NCBI RefSeq assembly: GCF_029961025.1
Contig: NZ_JASBVP010000007.1
Coordinates: 248,001-312,000 of the forward strand
Length of the DNA stretch: 64,000 nt
Reading direction: 5' to 3'
Origin: Mycobacterium sp.
Lineage (GTDB): Bacteria; Actinomycetota; Actinomycetes; Mycobacteriales; Mycobacteriaceae
Shown: positions 30,669-41,296 of the stretch, piece after piece
Layout of the letters: every line of letters begins with the position of its first letter
Numbering within the stretch: position 1 is the stretch's first letter
Made by a program: the position numbers and the translations under genes
Notes under the pieces: model-generated
Seen by the model: only the letters and a program-made list of their open reading frames with translations
What the model was told of the DNA's origin: nothing
Database searches by the model: none

Positions 30669-31073
30669 ATGACCGACGCGATTGACTGGAATTTGCTGCG
30701 GGACAAGGCAACCCAAGCAGCACTGGCAGCCTATGCGCCGTATTCGCGGTTTCGGGTGGGTGCGGCGGCGTTGGTCGACGATCGGCGGGTGGTCATCGGC
30801 TGCAATGTGGAAAATGTCTCCTACGGGCTGAGTCTTTGTGCCGAATGCGCGGTGGTGTGTGCCCTGCACTCGACCGGTGGCGGCCGGCTGGTGGCGCTGG
30901 TGTGCGTCGATGCGGCGGGTTCGCTGCTGACCCCCTGCGGGCGGTGCCGCCAGGTGCTGCTCGAACACGGCGGGCCGCAGCTGTTGATTGATCACCCGGG
31001 CGGGCCCCGCCGGCTCGGTGACCTGCTGCCGGACGCATTCGGAGCCGACGAGCTGCCCCGGTGGTCCCCATGA
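30669..31073 (+). CDS. cdd: Cytidine deaminase
   Basis: 134 residues, tetrameric Zn-dependent type. GCNVENVSYGLSLCAECAVVCAL has the catalytic CAE (Zn Cys and general acid-base Glu), and PCGRCRQ supplies the other two Zn cysteines. YSRFRVGAA near residue 25 is the nucleoside-binding start. Converts cytidine and deoxycytidine to uridine forms. I chose ATG 30669; an in-frame ATG six codons upstream is possible. The stop overlaps the deoA ATG (ATGA), making cdd-deoA-add one translationally coupled salvage operon. Confidence 0.95.
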   Translation: MTDAIDWNLLRDKATQAALAAYAPYSRFRVGAAALVDDRRVVIGCNVENVSYGLSLCAECAVVCALHSTGGGRLVALVCVDAAGSLLTPCGRCRQVLLEHGGPQLLIDHPGGPRRLGDLLPDAFGADELPRWSP

Positions 31074-32362
31074 GCTTCGACGCACCGACGGTGATCAGGA
31101 CCAAGCGGGACGGCGGCCGGCTCTCCGACCCCGAGATCGACTGGGTGATCGACGCCTATACCCACGGGCAGGTCGCCGAGGAGCAGATGGCGGCGCTGCT
31201 GATGGCGATCTTCCTGCGCGGCATGGACTACGGTGAGACCGCGCGCTGGACGGCGGCGATGGTGGCATCCGGTGATCGGCTGGACTTCACCGATCTGCGC
31301 CGCGACGGCAAGCCGCTGGCAACGGTGGACAAGCACTCCACCGGCGGGGTTGGCGACAAGATCACGCTGGTGTTGGTGCCGGTGATCGCCGCCTGCGGGG
31401 GTGCGGTGCCCCAGGCGGCCGGCCGGGGGCTCGGGCACACCGGTGGCACCCTCGACAAGCTGGAGTCGATCGCGGGCTTCACCGCGTTTCTGTCCAATCA
31501 GCAAGTCCGGCAACAACTCCGCGATCTCGGTGCGGCCATCTTCGCGGCCGGGAGGCTCGCGCCGGCCGATGCCAAGCTGTACGCGCTGCGCGACATCACC
31601 GCCACCGTGGAATCCCTGCCGTTGATCGCCAGCTCGGTGATGAGCAAGAAGCTGGCCGAAGGGGCGGGCGCGTTGGTGCTCGATGTGAAGGTCGGTTGCG
31701 GGTCGTTGCTGAAATCGGAACCACGGAGTCGGGAGCTGGCGCACACCCTGGTGCGGCTGGGCGCGGCGCACGGGGTGCCCACCCGGGCGCTGCTGACCGA
31801 CATGACCTGCCCGCTGGGCGCCAGCGCCGGCAACGCGCTCGAGGTCGCCGAGGCGCTGGAGGTGCTGGCCGGCGGTGGGCCACCCGACGTCGTGGAGCTG
31901 ACGCTACGGCTGGCCGGCGAGATGCTCGAGATCAGCGGCATCGCGGGCGGTGATCCCGCGCAGACGCTGCGCGATGGGACCGCGATGGACCGCTTCCGGG
32001 CGTTGGTTGCTGCGCAGGGCGGTGACTTGTCGGTACCGTTGCCGATCGGTGCGTGTTCTGAGACCGTGACCGCGGGTCGGAGCGGCACAATGGGCGACAT
32101 CGACGCGATGGCGGTGGGGATGACGGTGTGGCGGCTGGGTGCGGGCAGGGCCCGGCCGGGCGAGCGGGTGCAGCCCGGTGCCGGCATCCGGATTCACCGG
32201 CGCCCCGGGGAACCGGTGGTCGCCGGTGAGCCGCTGTTTACGCTGTATACCGATACCCCGGAGCGTTTCGGGCCCGCGATGGCCGCGCTGGAGGGCGGCT
32301 GGAGCGTCGGCGACACACCGCCTGCGCGACGGCCACTGATCATCGATCGGATCACCGCATGA
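31070..32362 (+). CDS. deoA: Thymidine phosphorylase
   Basis: 430 residues, nucleoside phosphorylase family 3. The [11 protein letters not shown] motif (about 85-95) is the phosphate/pyrimidine site and identifies the family; [19 protein letters not shown] follows. It cleaves thymidine with phosphate to thymine and deoxyribose-1-phosphate. ATG 31070 overlaps the cdd stop; a GTG at 31061 would add three residues. The stop overlaps the add ATG as ATGA. Confidence 0.95.
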   Translation: MSFDAPTVIRTKRDGGRLSDPEIDWVIDAYTHGQVAEEQMAALLMAIFLRGMDYGETARWTAAMVASGDRLDFTDLRRDGKPLATVDKHSTGGVGDKITLVLVPVIAACGGAVPQAAGRGLGHTGGTLDKLESIAGFTAFLSNQQVRQQLRDLGAAIFAAGRLAPADAKLYALRDITATVESLPLIASSVMSKKLAEGAGALVLDVKVGCGSLLKSEPRSRELAHTLVRLGAAHGVPTRALLTDMTCPLGASAGNALEVAEALEVLAGGGPPDVVELTLRLAGEMLEISGIAGGDPAQTLRDGTAMDRFRALVAAQGGDLSVPLPIGACSETVTAGRSGTMGDIDAMAVGMTVWRLGAGRARPGERVQPGAGIRIHRRPGEPVVAGEPLFTLYTDTPERFGPAMAALEGGWSVGDTPPARRPLIIDRITA

Positions 32363-33447
32363 CGACACCGCTGACGCTGGAGATGATCGAGAAAGCGCCG
32401 AAGGCGCTGCTGCATGATCACCTCGACGGCGGGCTGCGCCCGGCCACCGTGCTGGACATCGCCGGCCGGATCGGCTACGACGAGCTGCCCGCCACCGACG
32501 TCGAGGAGCTGGGCCGCTGGTTTCATACCAGGTCCTACAGCGGCTCACTGGAGCGCTATCTGGAGCCGTTCTCCCATACCGTGGCGGTGATGCAGACCGC
32601 CGAGGCGCTGCACCGGGTGGCCTACGAGTGCGTGGAAGACCTCGCCGCCGACAACGTGGTGTACGCCGAGGTGCGGTTCGCCCCCGAACTGCACATCGAG
32701 CGCGGGCTGTCGTTCGACGAGGTGGTCGACGCCGTGCTGGCGGGTTTTGCCGACGGCGAGAAGGCCGCGGCCGCCGAGGGCCGCACCATCACGGTGCGCT
32801 GCCTGGTCACCGCGATGCGCCACGCCGCACTGTCGCGGGAGATCGCCGAACTGGCGATCCGGTTCCGGGACAAGGGGGTGGTGGGGTTCGACATCGCCGG
32901 CGCGGAGGCCGGCTACCCGCCCACCCGGCACCTGGATGCTTTTGAATACATGCGAGACAACAACGCGCGCTTCACTATTCACGCAGGTGAGGCGTTCGGA
33001 CTGCCGTCCATTCACGAGGCGATCGCATTCTGCGGTGCCGACCGGCTCGGTCACGGCGTGCGGATCGTCGACGATATCCACGTCGATGACCACGGCACGG
33101 TGCGACTGGGTCGGCTGGCGTCGATATTGCGCGACAAGCGAATCCCGTTGGAGTTGTGCCCGAGCTCCAACGTGCATTCCGGTGTGGTCGACAGCATCGC
33201 CGAGCATCCGTTCGACCTGCTGGCCCGGGCCCGGTTCCGGGTGACCATCAACACCGACAACCGGTTGATGAGCGATACGTCGATGAGCCGTGAGATGCAC
33301 CGGTTGGCCCAGGTGTTCGGTTATGGCTGGAGCGACTTGGAGCGCTTCACCATCAATGCGATGAAGTCGGCGTTCATCCCCTTCGATGAGCGGTTGGCGA
33401 TTATCGACGAGGTGATCAAGCCGCGGTACGCGGTGCTGATCGGATAG
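32359..33447 (+). CDS. add: Adenosine deaminase
   Basis: 362 residues. Metal site [10 protein letters not shown] (HxH, about 15-17), HAGE (His/Glu, about 211-214), GHGV and [10 protein letters not shown] with the catalytic Asp. Deaminates adenosine and deoxyadenosine to inosine forms in purine salvage; deoD downstream can then split inosine. Last gene of the coupled cdd-deoA-add operon. An 83-nt gap with a short repeated ATCGGCGTGA-like stretch separates it from the VWA gene. Confidence 0.95.
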   Translation: MTTPLTLEMIEKAPKALLHDHLDGGLRPATVLDIAGRIGYDELPATDVEELGRWFHTRSYSGSLERYLEPFSHTVAVMQTAEALHRVAYECVEDLAADNVVYAEVRFAPELHIERGLSFDEVVDAVLAGFADGEKAAAAEGRTITVRCLVTAMRHAALSREIAELAIRFRDKGVVGFDIAGAEAGYPPTRHLDAFEYMRDNNARFTIHAGEAFGLPSIHEAIAFCGADRLGHGVRIVDDIHVDDHGTVRLGRLASILRDKRIPLELCPSSNVHSGVVDSIAEHPFDLLARARFRVTINTDNRLMSDTSMSREMHRLAQVFGYGWSDLERFTINAMKSAFIPFDERLAIIDEVIKPRYAVLIG

Positions 33448-33530
33448 CACACACCATCGGCGTGACATCGGCGTGAACACTTGTCGACCACATTGACCGT
33501 GCCGCGCCGCGCGGTCTGTACTTGACGGCG

Positions 33531-34538
33531 ATGACGTTGCCATTGCTGGGCCCGTTGACGCTTTCGGGCTTTGAGAACCCCTGGTTTTTCCTGTTCCTGC
33601 TGGTCGTGGTGCTGCTGGCCGGCCTTTATGTGGCGGTCCAACTCACTCGCCGCCGCCAGACTTTGCGCTTTGCCAACATGGACGTGCTGGAGCAGGTCGC
33701 GCCGCATCACCGCAGTCGGTGGCGCCACCTCCCGACGCTTCTGCTCGTGCTGTCTTTGGTGTTGCTGACGACCGCAATGGCGGGGCCGACTCACGACATC
33801 CGGGTTCCGGTCCACCGCGCGGTGGTGATGTTGGTGATGGACGTCTCGGAATCGATGGCGGCCACCGACGTCGCACCGAGTCGCCTGGGCGCCGCGCAGC
33901 AGGCCGCTACGCAGTTCAGCGAGGAGCTCACGCCGGGTATCAGCCTCGGTCTGGTGGAGTTCGCGGCCACCGCGACGCTGTTGGTTGCCCCGACGACCGA
34001 CCGCAGCGCCGTGGAAGCGGCGATCAAAAGCCTCAAGCCTTCTCCGAAAACCGCGACCGGCGAGGGGATTTACACCGCGCTGCAGGCGATCGCCACGGTC
34101 GGCGCGGTGATGCCCGGCGGCCCCGGTCCACCACCCGCGCGGATCTTGCTGCTTTCCGATGGCGCCGAAAACGTGCCAATGAACCCGAACGCCCCGCAGG
34201 GGGCGTTCACCGCGGCCCGGGCGGCGAAAGCCGAAGGGGTGCAGATCTCCACGATCTCCTTCGGGACGCCCAACGGCACCGTCGTCTATGACGGCGCCAC
34301 CCTTAAGGTGCCCGTCGATGACCAAACGCTGCAGAAAATCTCCGAGATCAGCGGCGGTCACACGTTTCACGCCGATAGCCTAGAGGCACTCAATAGCGTC
34401 TACACGACCTTGCAGCAGCAAGTCGGCTTCGAGACCGTGCACGGGGATGCCAGCTTCGGGTGGATTGTGCTCGGCGCGATCGCGATGGCCGGTGCCGTGC
34501 TGGCGGGTCTGCTGCTGAACCGCAGGCTGCCGTCGTAA
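33531..34538 (+). CDS. VWA-domain membrane protein (Rv1481-like), copy 1
   Basis: 335 residues, the same length as M. tuberculosis Rv1481, which lies in the moxR1 operon elsewhere. TM1 (about 18-36), a second hydrophobic helix (about 62-80), then a von Willebrand A domain with the MIDAS start [10 protein letters not shown] (about 101-110) and LLLSDGAEN, and a C-terminal helix (about 310-328). Such proteins work with MoxR-type AAA ATPases on envelope proteins, but no MoxR or DUF58 gene is adjacent here. Start ATG 33531. It converges with a paralogue 20 nt away. Confidence 0.88.
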   Translation: MTLPLLGPLTLSGFENPWFFLFLLVVVLLAGLYVAVQLTRRRQTLRFANMDVLEQVAPHHRSRWRHLPTLLLVLSLVLLTTAMAGPTHDIRVPVHRAVVMLVMDVSESMAATDVAPSRLGAAQQAATQFSEELTPGISLGLVEFAATATLLVAPTTDRSAVEAAIKSLKPSPKTATGEGIYTALQAIATVGAVMPGGPGPPPARILLLSDGAENVPMNPNAPQGAFTAARAAKAEGVQISTISFGTPNGTVVYDGATLKVPVDDQTLQKISEISGGHTFHADSLEALNSVYTTLQQQVGFETVHGDASFGWIVLGAIAMAGAVLAGLLLNRRLPS

Positions 34539-34558
34539 AACGGCTTGCTTCATCAGAC

Positions 34559-35539
34559 TCACGTAGGTACGCGCCGGTTGATCACCAGCGCCAGCACGGT
34601 GGCGAGCACCGCAGCGATGACGGCCAGGCGCAGCCAGCCGGCGCTGGCAGGGCCCCGGACCGTGCGATATCCGATCTGCTGTTGGATCGCGTCGTAGCTT
34701 TGGTTGAGTTCATCGATGTTGCCGGCGGTGTAGGCCTGGCCGCCGGATAACCGGGCGATGGTCTTCATCTGCTCGGGGTCGGCGGGCACCGGGATCAGGT
34801 GGCCGTCCAAGTCGATGGAGCCGGTGCGGGTGCCGAACGTGATCGTCGAGATGGGCACCCCCTGAGTCTTGGCCAGCCGCGCTGCGGTGTAGTCGCCGTG
34901 CGGGTTGTTCGGGTCTTCCGGAACGTTTTCGGCGCCGTCGGAAAGCAGGACGATGCGAGCCGGCAGCGGCCCACCCCCGGTGACGGTGGCCGTGGTGCTG
35001 ATCGCCTGCAGGGCGGTGAAGATCGCGTCCCCGGTTGCCGTGCTGTTGGCGAATTGGAGGTTCTTCAGTGCCGCCAAAGTCTGCTGATGCTGCACGGTGG
35101 GGGGCACCAGCAGATACGGCGTTCCCGCAAACGCGACAAGCCCGAGATCGATGCCTGGCGTCAGCTGGCTGGTAAACCGGGCGGCGGCCCGTTCGGCAGC
35201 CCGCAGGCGATCAGGCGGAACATCGGTCGCGCGCATCGACGGCGAGACGTCGATCACCAGCACGATGACGGCGCGGCTGCGCGGGATGAGGATGCTGTGG
35301 CTGGGCGTGGCCAGCGCCACGGTCAACAGCGCCAGGCCGACGAGCGAAACAATGATGGGTAGGTGCCGCCAGGCCGACTGCGGCACAGTCTCCTCGGTGA
35401 ACCGGCGCAGCCGCTGCCGACGACGCGCCTGGGTGATCAGATAGACGGCCAGAAGGGCCAGCGGCACCAGCCCGAAGAGCACCATGCCCGGGCGCTGAAA
35501 CCCCGACAGCGGCAGCGGGCCTATTCCTGGCAGTGTCAT
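34559..35539 (-). CDS. VWA-domain membrane protein (Rv1481-like), copy 2
   Basis: 326 residues with the same plan as its convergent neighbour: TM1 (about 18-38), TM2 (about 55-72), VWA domain with DVSPSMRATD MIDAS motif and LLSDGAEN, and a C-terminal helix. The two differ throughout, so the duplication is not recent. In M. tuberculosis this interval holds Rv3312c and the pilin gene mtp, neither of which is seen here. The function probably involves protein-protein contacts at the cell envelope. Confidence 0.87.
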   Translation of the reverse strand: MTLPGIGPLPLSGFQRPGMVLFGLVPLALLAVYLITQARRRQRLRRFTEETVPQSAWRHLPIIVSLVGLALLTVALATPSHSILIPRSRAVIVLVIDVSPSMRATDVPPDRLRAAERAAARFTSQLTPGIDLGLVAFAGTPYLLVPPTVQHQQTLAALKNLQFANSTATGDAIFTALQAISTTATVTGGGPLPARIVLLSDGAENVPEDPNNPHGDYTAARLAKTQGVPISTITFGTRTGSIDLDGHLIPVPADPEQMKTIARLSGGQAYTAGNIDELNQSYDAIQQQIGYRTVRGPASAGWLRLAVIAAVLATVLALVINRRVPT

Positions 35540-35647
35540 ACCTCGTCGGGACGCCCTTTTCTGCTAGCTTCCTGCTGGCGACGCCAGTAAAGAGCAATCT
35601 TGATCCGGCGTCAAACGATGGCCGGCCGCGGCGGCCCAATCGCGGCG

Positions 35648-36940
35648 TTATTCGCGCCTTAGCCGCGACTCCACGAACCGCTCGAGTTCCTCCCATTCGC
35701 GGACCGCTTGGGCATCCGGCGCCGCGGGCTTGCCCACCGAGTCGGGTTCTAAGACGTAGGCCACCAGCCGGCCCAGCGGCCGGTCGGGCTGCAGCGCCTT
35801 GTCGACGGTGGTGTCCTCGGCGTAATCGCCGACATCGCGGAGCAGCTCGACGGCCAGGTCGAGCTGCTCCCGGTCCACCGCGTCCGGCCCGGCGGCGAGA
35901 TCATCGGCCAGCCCGGTCAGCACGTAGACGTTCTCGTCGGTGACCTGGATCGCCAGCGAACCGTCGGTCGCGGCGGTGCGGATGTCGTCGTAGGTGCTCA
36001 GGTCGGACAAATCATGGTCGTGCTCGTCGGCAAGATAGCGCGCCAGCGCCCGCTCGGAGGTAAACACGCTGATCCGCCCGTTGCGGCCCAGAAAGATCGG
36101 CCGGTCGTCGAAATAGCAGCGAAGCGTGTAGAAGGTACCCGAGCCGGTCATGATCCGGATCGGGTCGATACCCACCTTGAGCCAGAAGTCCTCGTCGCTG
36201 CCCAACACGACGCCCTCACCGGTCGCGGGGGTGGTTTCGCTGTCCTCGGGGGACCTGGCGTCATCGGCGGTGTCAACCGGGGTCTCGTCCTCCTCGGCGG
36301 TCAGCGACTCGTCGTCCGCGCCGTCCGGTTCCCCCTCGTCCACGGGCTCTGCCAATTCCTCTGCCGCCCGAGCGGCGAGCTGCGCGTCCACATCGGGGGT
36401 GCGCACGATGCCGTCGATCGCGGCCAACACATCGTCCCAGCTTCGTCCGATGATCTCGGCGATCCCGTGCCACCGTTTGCGGCCGGCCCTGCCGGTGAAA
36501 TGGTCGATTCCCCCGGCGAGCAAACCCAGGCTCGGGTTGCCGTTGAAGAATTTCGACACCGCCGTCAGCTCGCAGACCGACCCGATCGCCGACACGATCT
36601 CCAGCGTGCCCGCCAGGGCCGCAACCGACTCCTCGGTGGGCTTTTCCGCAACCAGCTCCTCGACGGCGGCCAAGTCGAACCGCTTGTCCTCGGCCGGATT
36701 CAGCTTGTGTGCGTTCGCCTTGGCCAGATCCGGCCACGCCGGGTGGTCCACCAGATCGTTGTCGGTGTCGGTGCGCACGAAAGCCACCAGGTCAGCGACG
36801 GTCTCGAAGGCGTACAGGTCGTCGTCCTTACCCAGAAACGCCTCCCACTCGTCCCCGGAATCACGCCAGCGGGGTGCCCACAACGTGTAGCGGTCGCCGG
36901 CGGTCAGGCTCAAGCAGATGGGCACTAGCTCAGCAGCCAT
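35648..36940 (-). CDS. satS: SatS, SecA2-pathway export chaperone (Rv3311-like)
   Basis: 430 residues, soluble and acidic. The central region (about 210-255) is a Glu/Asp-rich linker dividing two domains; the C-terminal part has repeated FYTLRCYFDDRPIFLGRNGRISVF and LADEHDHDLSDLSTYDD blocks. It corresponds to Rv3311, reported to be SatS, a chaperone that protects SapM and helps its SecA2-dependent export. The adjacent upstream gene is sapM on the same strand with an 80-nt gap, which supports the assignment. ATG 36940; the longer frame to 37033 has no homology. Confidence 0.87.
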   Translation of the reverse strand: MAAELVPICLSLTAGDRYTLWAPRWRDSGDEWEAFLGKDDDLYAFETVADLVAFVRTDTDNDLVDHPAWPDLAKANAHKLNPAEDKRFDLAAVEELVAEKPTEESVAALAGTLEIVSAIGSVCELTAVSKFFNGNPSLGLLAGGIDHFTGRAGRKRWHGIAEIIGRSWDDVLAAIDGIVRTPDVDAQLAARAAEELAEPVDEGEPDGADDESLTAEEDETPVDTADDARSPEDSETTPATGEGVVLGSDEDFWLKVGIDPIRIMTGSGTFYTLRCYFDDRPIFLGRNGRISVFTSERALARYLADEHDHDLSDLSTYDDIRTAATDGSLAIQVTDENVYVLTGLADDLAAGPDAVDREQLDLAVELLRDVGDYAEDTTVDKALQPDRPLGRLVAYVLEPDSVGKPAAPDAQAVREWEELERFVESRLRRE

Positions 36941-37020
36941 GCGGCACAGAATAGCGACGGACGGCCGCGCGCCGGTACCGAGTCCGCGGCCGGCCGCTTC
37001 CGATCCCGGACGCCGATCGG

Positions 37021-37920
37021 TCAGGTGTTCCAAATATCAGTGATTGCAGGGGCTTTCGCCGCATAACCGGTCTTAGCGAGTCCGTACATCTGTTCCAGGG
37101 TCGATAACAGGTTGTAGTGCCTGATCGGCTCGGCGTAGGCCCCGGTCTTCACATTCGCACCGTAGACGATCGTCGGAATGTGGTTACCTGCGGTGTTGTC
37201 ATCCTCGTCCCAGGTCAAAATGAGCAGGCTGTTGTTGGTCTTTGCCCATTCGGCGTAGGCGGACAGGTTGCTGCGCAGCCACGCGTCACCGCGGGCGATC
37301 GAGCCGTCGTGCATGTCGTTGTCGGCGTTGGGGATGACGAACGACACCGTGGGCAAAGCGGCGTAGTTCGCCGGTGCCGGAAACTCGGAGAACGGCACCG
37401 AACAGGTTGCGGGCACGTTGGTGAAGCTGACCCAGGGCACGTGCTTGCGCACGTATTTACCGGAGCTGCACACGGTCGAGCCGACGGCGGGCAGGCTTTC
37501 CGCGTATCCCGTGAAGGTGTATCCGGCGGCGAGTAATTCGGAGGCCAGGTTGGGAGTTGCGCCGAGGTTGACGGGGCAGCTGTCCTCTTTGAGCCCGAAC
37601 GTGCTGCCGGCGAACAGGGCGAAGTAGTTCGGTTCGCTGGGGTGTGTTTCGGCGAACGACTGCGTCATCATGGCGCCGTTGGCGGCCAGCGCATTGATGT
37701 AGGGTGCCGACGGGTTGCCGATGATATTGGCCTGAGAGCGGTTCTCCTCCACGACGATTACGACATGCGCGGGGGTCGGCAGGGCGGACGCGGCGAATTT
37801 CACCGGGGGGCTGGGGTTCACGGCGGGCGCCGTGGGGCCGAAAGCCATCGCCGCGGCCAGGACGCCGATCAGCCCGCCTGCCGGACCTCCACCCGGCATC
37901 CACCGCCGCAGCCGCCGCAT
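37021..37920 (-). CDS. sapM: Secreted acid phosphatase SapM
   Basis: 299 residues with an N-terminal basic, hydrophobic signal sequence (about 1-33, MRRLRRW start). The mature enzyme has the AcpA/phospholipase C-like pattern: [10 protein letters not shown] (about 52-61), the [11 protein letters not shown] segment, and WDEDDN with later HIPTIVYG, which supply metal and catalytic residues. Family knowledge: SapM removes phosphate from phosphatidylinositol-3-phosphate and blocks phagosome maturation, so this suggests a host-adapted species. It precedes satS and diverges from upp. Confidence 0.92.
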   Translation of the reverse strand: MRRLRRWMPGGGPAGGLIGVLAAAMAFGPTAPAVNPSPPVKFAASALPTPAHVVIVVEENRSQANIIGNPSAPYINALAANGAMMTQSFAETHPSEPNYFALFAGSTFGLKEDSCPVNLGATPNLASELLAAGYTFTGYAESLPAVGSTVCSSGKYVRKHVPWVSFTNVPATCSVPFSEFPAPANYAALPTVSFVIPNADNDMHDGSIARGDAWLRSNLSAYAEWAKTNNSLLILTWDEDDNTAGNHIPTIVYGANVKTGAYAEPIRHYNLLSTLEQMYGLAKTGYAAKAPAITDIWNT

Positions 37921-37997
37921 GCCCGGAGTATAGGAGGCGCTATGACCTCGACGAGTCCGCCCGCGAGCGTGTCCGGCACCGGTTAGTGTCGAACCTC

Positions 37998-38621
37998 GTG
38001 GAGGTGCGTGTCGTTGATCACCCGCTCGCGGCGGCCCGGCTCACCGCGCTACGCGACGAGCGCACCGACAACGCCGGATTCCGGACCGCGTTGCGCGATT
38101 TGACGCTGATGCTGGTCTACGAGGCCACCCGTGACATGCCGTGCGAGCCGACTCCGGTGCGCACGCCGCTGGCCACGACGCTGGGAGCACGGCTGGTGAA
38201 GCCACCGCTGCTGGTGCCGGTGCTGCGCGCCGGGCTGGGCATGGTCGATCAGGCCCATGCGCTGCTACCGGAGGCCCGGGTGGGGTTCGTCGGTGTTGCC
38301 CGCGACGAGCGGACCCATCTGCCGGTGCCGTATCTGGAGTCGCTGCCCGACGACCTGAGCTCCCAGCCGGTGATGATCCTGGACCCGATGCTGGCCACGG
38401 GTGGGTCGATAACGTACACCATCGGGCTGCTGCACTGCCGCGGCGCGGCGGACATCACCGTGGTGTGCGTGGTAGCGGCGCCGGAAGGCGTTGCCGCGCT
38501 AACGAAAGCGGCGCCGAACGCACGGTTGTTCACCGCGGCGGTCGATGAGGGGCTCAACGAGATCGCATATGTCGTGCCGGGTCTCGGCGATGCCGGTGAC
38601 CGCCAGTTCGGGCCGCGCTGA
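37998..38621 (+). CDS. upp: Uracil phosphoribosyltransferase
   Basis: 207 residues. [20 protein letters not shown] and the PRPP loop [12 protein letters not shown] identify Upp, with [13 protein letters not shown] at the C terminus as in other mycobacteria. Makes UMP from uracil and PRPP. GTG 37998 gives the same length as the M. tuberculosis protein; a GTG at 37986 would add four residues. Two genes nearby (pmmB, deoD) converge with it, and the pmmB stop is one base away. Confidence 0.94.
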   Translation: MEVRVVDHPLAAARLTALRDERTDNAGFRTALRDLTLMLVYEATRDMPCEPTPVRTPLATTLGARLVKPPLLVPVLRAGLGMVDQAHALLPEARVGFVGVARDERTHLPVPYLESLPDDLSSQPVMILDPMLATGGSITYTIGLLHCRGAADITVVCVVAAPEGVAALTKAAPNARLFTAAVDEGLNEIAYVVPGLGDAGDRQFGPR

Positions 38622-38622
38622 G

Positions 38623-40224
38623 CTACCAGCGGCGCACCGCGGCAACCAGTTCCTCGCGCAGCCTGCCGGCTCGCTCCCGGGCTGCGCGCAGGTCCTCGGT
38701 GACCGCACAGCGAACCTCGATGTAGCACTTCAGTTTCGGCTCCGTGCCCGAGGGGCGCACCACCACCCGGGCCGACATGCCGGCGGTGTCGCCGGTGAAG
38801 ACCAGCACGTCGGCGCGGTGCGGCCCGCGCGCGAGATCCACCGTGCTCACGGGGAGCCCGGCCAGTCGCTTCGGCGGGGCCGCGCGCAGTCGCCCCATGA
38901 GTCCGGCGGCCTCATCGACGCCGCCGACCCGGCGCGACACCGCCGCGACCTCGTGCACGCCGTGCCGCCGGGCGAGTGCGTCCAGCATGTCGAGCATCGA
39001 GCGCCCCTGGGCTTTCAGCGCCGCGGCCAGATCACACACCAGCACCGCGGCACTGATGCCGTCCTTGTCGCGCACCGCCGCCGGGTCCACGCAGTATCCG
39101 ATGGCCTCCTCATAGGCGTAGATCAGGGTGGCCCCGGGCAGCTCCGCGTCCGCGCGTGCCAGCCATTTGAAACCGGTGAGGGTCTCGACGTGCCGCACCC
39201 CGTAATCCGCGGCGATCGCGGCGAGCATTCGGGAGGAGACCACACTGCTGGCCACCACGCCGCTCGCCGGCAGGTTGGCCTGGGACGAAATGTAATCGCC
39301 TAGCAGCCAACCGGTTTCGTCGCCGCAGAGCATTCGCCACCCCGCGGGGGTGGGTATCCCGACCGCGCAGCGGTCCGCGTCGGGATCCAAGGCGATGGCG
39401 ACGTCGGCGCCGACGTCGCCGGCCAGCGCCAGAAGCGCATCGGTGACGCCCGGCTCCTCGGGATTGGGGACCGTGACGGTGGGGAAACCGGGGTCCGGAG
39501 CGAACTGTGCAGCCACGGTGTGCACCTCGGTGAAGCCCGCACGGCGCAACGTCTCCACGGCCGGCGCACCGCCCACCCCGTGCAACGGGGTGAGGGCGAT
39601 CCGGACCGAACCGGTGCCGCGCCGGACCTGCGCGGCCCGCCGGATGTAGTGCTCGACCAGCCGGGTTTCGGCGGGCTTGACCGTCTTCCTGCGGATTCGG
39701 TCGGCGAACGGGGCGGCGGCCATCGCGGTTTGGATCTCTTGGTCGGTGGGGGAGGTGATCTGGATGCCGTCGCCGCCGTAGACCTTGTAGCCGTTATCGG
39801 CGGCCGGGTTATGCGATGCGGTGATCTGGATCCCGGCCGCGGCGCCGGTGTGGCGCACCGCGAACGCCACCACGGGTGTGGGAACCGGGTCGGGTAGAAG
39901 CACTACCGAAAAGCCCTCGGCAGCAAGCACTTCCGCGGCAGCAGCGGCAAATTCGTCCGACCTGTGCCGGGCGTCGCGGCCGACGATCACCGCCGAGCCG
40001 CTGCGCCCGTGATCGGTTAGCACCCGGGCCAGCGCCCAGGTGGCGCGCAGCACCACGGCCAGGTTCATGGCGTCCGGCCCGCCCCGCACCGGCCCGCGCA
40101 GCCCCGCGGTGCCGAAGGTCAGGGGCCGAGCGAACCGCGCGGCAAGCTCGTCGGGCCCGCAGGCGGCGAGCTCGGCGGCGGTCACCGGGTCGGGGTCGTG
40201 GATGATCCACTCCTGGGGTGTCAC
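38623..40224 (-). CDS. pmmB: Phosphomannomutase/phosphoglucomutase PmmB
   Basis: 533 residues, alpha-D-phosphohexomutase family. [10 protein letters not shown] near 37-46 is the substrate loop, the phosphoserine is in [15 protein letters not shown] (about 135), the metal loop is DPDADR, and [11 protein letters not shown] and EEAIGY follow; [10 protein letters not shown] is the C-terminal phosphate-binding motif. Matches Rv3308. GTG 40224 overlaps the deoD stop as GTGA, so the pair is coupled; deoD yields ribose-1-phosphate, and a mutase of this family could handle pentose-1-phosphates (inference). Confidence 0.93.
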   Translation of the reverse strand: MTPQEWIIHDPDPVTAAELAACGPDELAARFARPLTFGTAGLRGPVRGGPDAMNLAVVLRATWALARVLTDHGRSGSAVIVGRDARHRSDEFAAAAAEVLAAEGFSVVLLPDPVPTPVVAFAVRHTGAAAGIQITASHNPAADNGYKVYGGDGIQITSPTDQEIQTAMAAAPFADRIRRKTVKPAETRLVEHYIRRAAQVRRGTGSVRIALTPLHGVGGAPAVETLRRAGFTEVHTVAAQFAPDPGFPTVTVPNPEEPGVTDALLALAGDVGADVAIALDPDADRCAVGIPTPAGWRMLCGDETGWLLGDYISSQANLPASGVVASSVVSSRMLAAIAADYGVRHVETLTGFKWLARADAELPGATLIYAYEEAIGYCVDPAAVRDKDGISAAVLVCDLAAALKAQGRSMLDMLDALARRHGVHEVAAVSRRVGGVDEAAGLMGRLRAAPPKRLAGLPVSTVDLARGPHRADVLVFTGDTAGMSARVVVRPSGTEPKLKCYIEVRCAVTEDLRAARERAGRLREELVAAVRRW

Positions 40225-41042
40225 GGCGGGCCTCCCAGCCGCTCGACCACGGCGCCCAGCAGGGCACCCATCCTGGTGGCCGACGCGGCACCGGCCGCGA
40301 GCACCTCGGCGTGGCGGAGCGGCTCGCCGGTGATCCCGGCCGCCAGGTTGGTCACCAGCGAGACGCCCAGCACCTGGGCGCCGGCCGCGCGTGCCGCGAT
40401 GGTCTCGTGCACCGTGGACATGCCCACCAGGTCGGCACCCAGCAGCCGCAGCATCCGGATTTCGGCGGGGGTCTCGTAGTGCGGTCCGGGCAGGCCCGCG
40501 TATACGCCTTCCGGGAGCTGCGGCTCGACGCGGCGGGCCAACTCCCGCAGCCGCGGCGCGTACGCGTCGACCAGGTCGACGAATTGCGGTCCGACCAAAG
40601 GGGACCGCGCGGTGAGGTTCAGGTGGTCGCTGATCAGCACCAATTGGCCGACCCGCAGGTCGGGGCGCAGCGCCCCGGCCGCATTGGTGAGCACGACGGT
40701 GCGCGCCCCCGCGGCGCACGCCGCCCGGACCGGGTGCACGACGTGGCGCAGGTCGTGGCCCTCGTAGGCGTGCAGGCGCCCGGCCAGCACCAGCACCCGG
40801 TGTCCGGCGATGGGCACCGAGAGCACCTGGCCGCTGTGCCCGACCACGGTGGGCGGGGTGAATCCGGGTAATTCGGCCATGGGCAGCACGTTGCTGGCGG
40901 CGCCGAGTTCGGTGATGGCCGGGGCCCACCCCGATCCGAGGACGATCGCGACATCGTGTTCGGTGACCCCGGTCCGCTCGGCGATGGCCTGCGCCGCTTG
41001 CCGCGCGAGCGCGTCGGGATCGGGTGCACCGGTCACGGCCAT
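40221..41042 (-). CDS. deoD: Purine nucleoside phosphorylase
   Basis: 273 residues of the trimeric PNP/MTAP class. LGSGW (phosphate site), [32 protein letters not shown] and the substrate stretch [13 protein letters not shown] are all typical. Splits inosine and guanosine forms to base and ribose-1-phosphate. ATG 41042. It is the first gene of the deoD-pmmB pair and diverges from the amiB1 remnant across 65 nt. Confidence 0.95.
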   Translation of the reverse strand: MAVTGAPDPDALARQAAQAIAERTGVTEHDVAIVLGSGWAPAITELGAASNVLPMAELPGFTPPTVVGHSGQVLSVPIAGHRVLVLAGRLHAYEGHDLRHVVHPVRAACAAGARTVVLTNAAGALRPDLRVGQLVLISDHLNLTARSPLVGPQFVDLVDAYAPRLRELARRVEPQLPEGVYAGLPGPHYETPAEIRMLRLLGADLVGMSTVHETIAARAAGAQVLGVSLVTNLAAGITGEPLRHAEVLAAGAASATRMGALLGAVVERLGGPP

Positions 41043-41107
41043 TGAGGCTAGTCGTCGTGATCGCCCGGCAGCTCCGGGTGAGCAGCTGCGGGTGAGATAC
41101 TGGTGAA

Positions 41108-41296
41108 ATGCCCGCTGCCCCCGCATTCGCCGCTGTCGAAGACGCGGTGTGTCGCCGGGGCGGCTGCCGGGGTGAGCCGTCCCGAGCTATCCGCACCGAA
41201 CCGAAACCGGTGGCGGGCAGAACAATTCAGGTTGTCGAGGCGCCGGCCGAACCGCAGCGGGTGCCGGCGGCTCGCGACCGGTGGGTGGCGAGATGA
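41108..41296 (+). pseudogene. amiB1: amiB1 remnant (N-terminal fragment of an amidohydrolase gene)
   Basis: A 62-codon frame starting [19 protein letters not shown] and continuing [12 protein letters not shown], which resembles the first 35 residues of M. tuberculosis AmiB1 (Rv3306c), the M20-family gene that normally precedes amiA1. After that it drifts into unrelated sequence and stops four bases into amiA1. About 1 kb of the expected gene is missing. The similarity is short, so this is a probable rather than certain relic. Confidence 0.5.
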
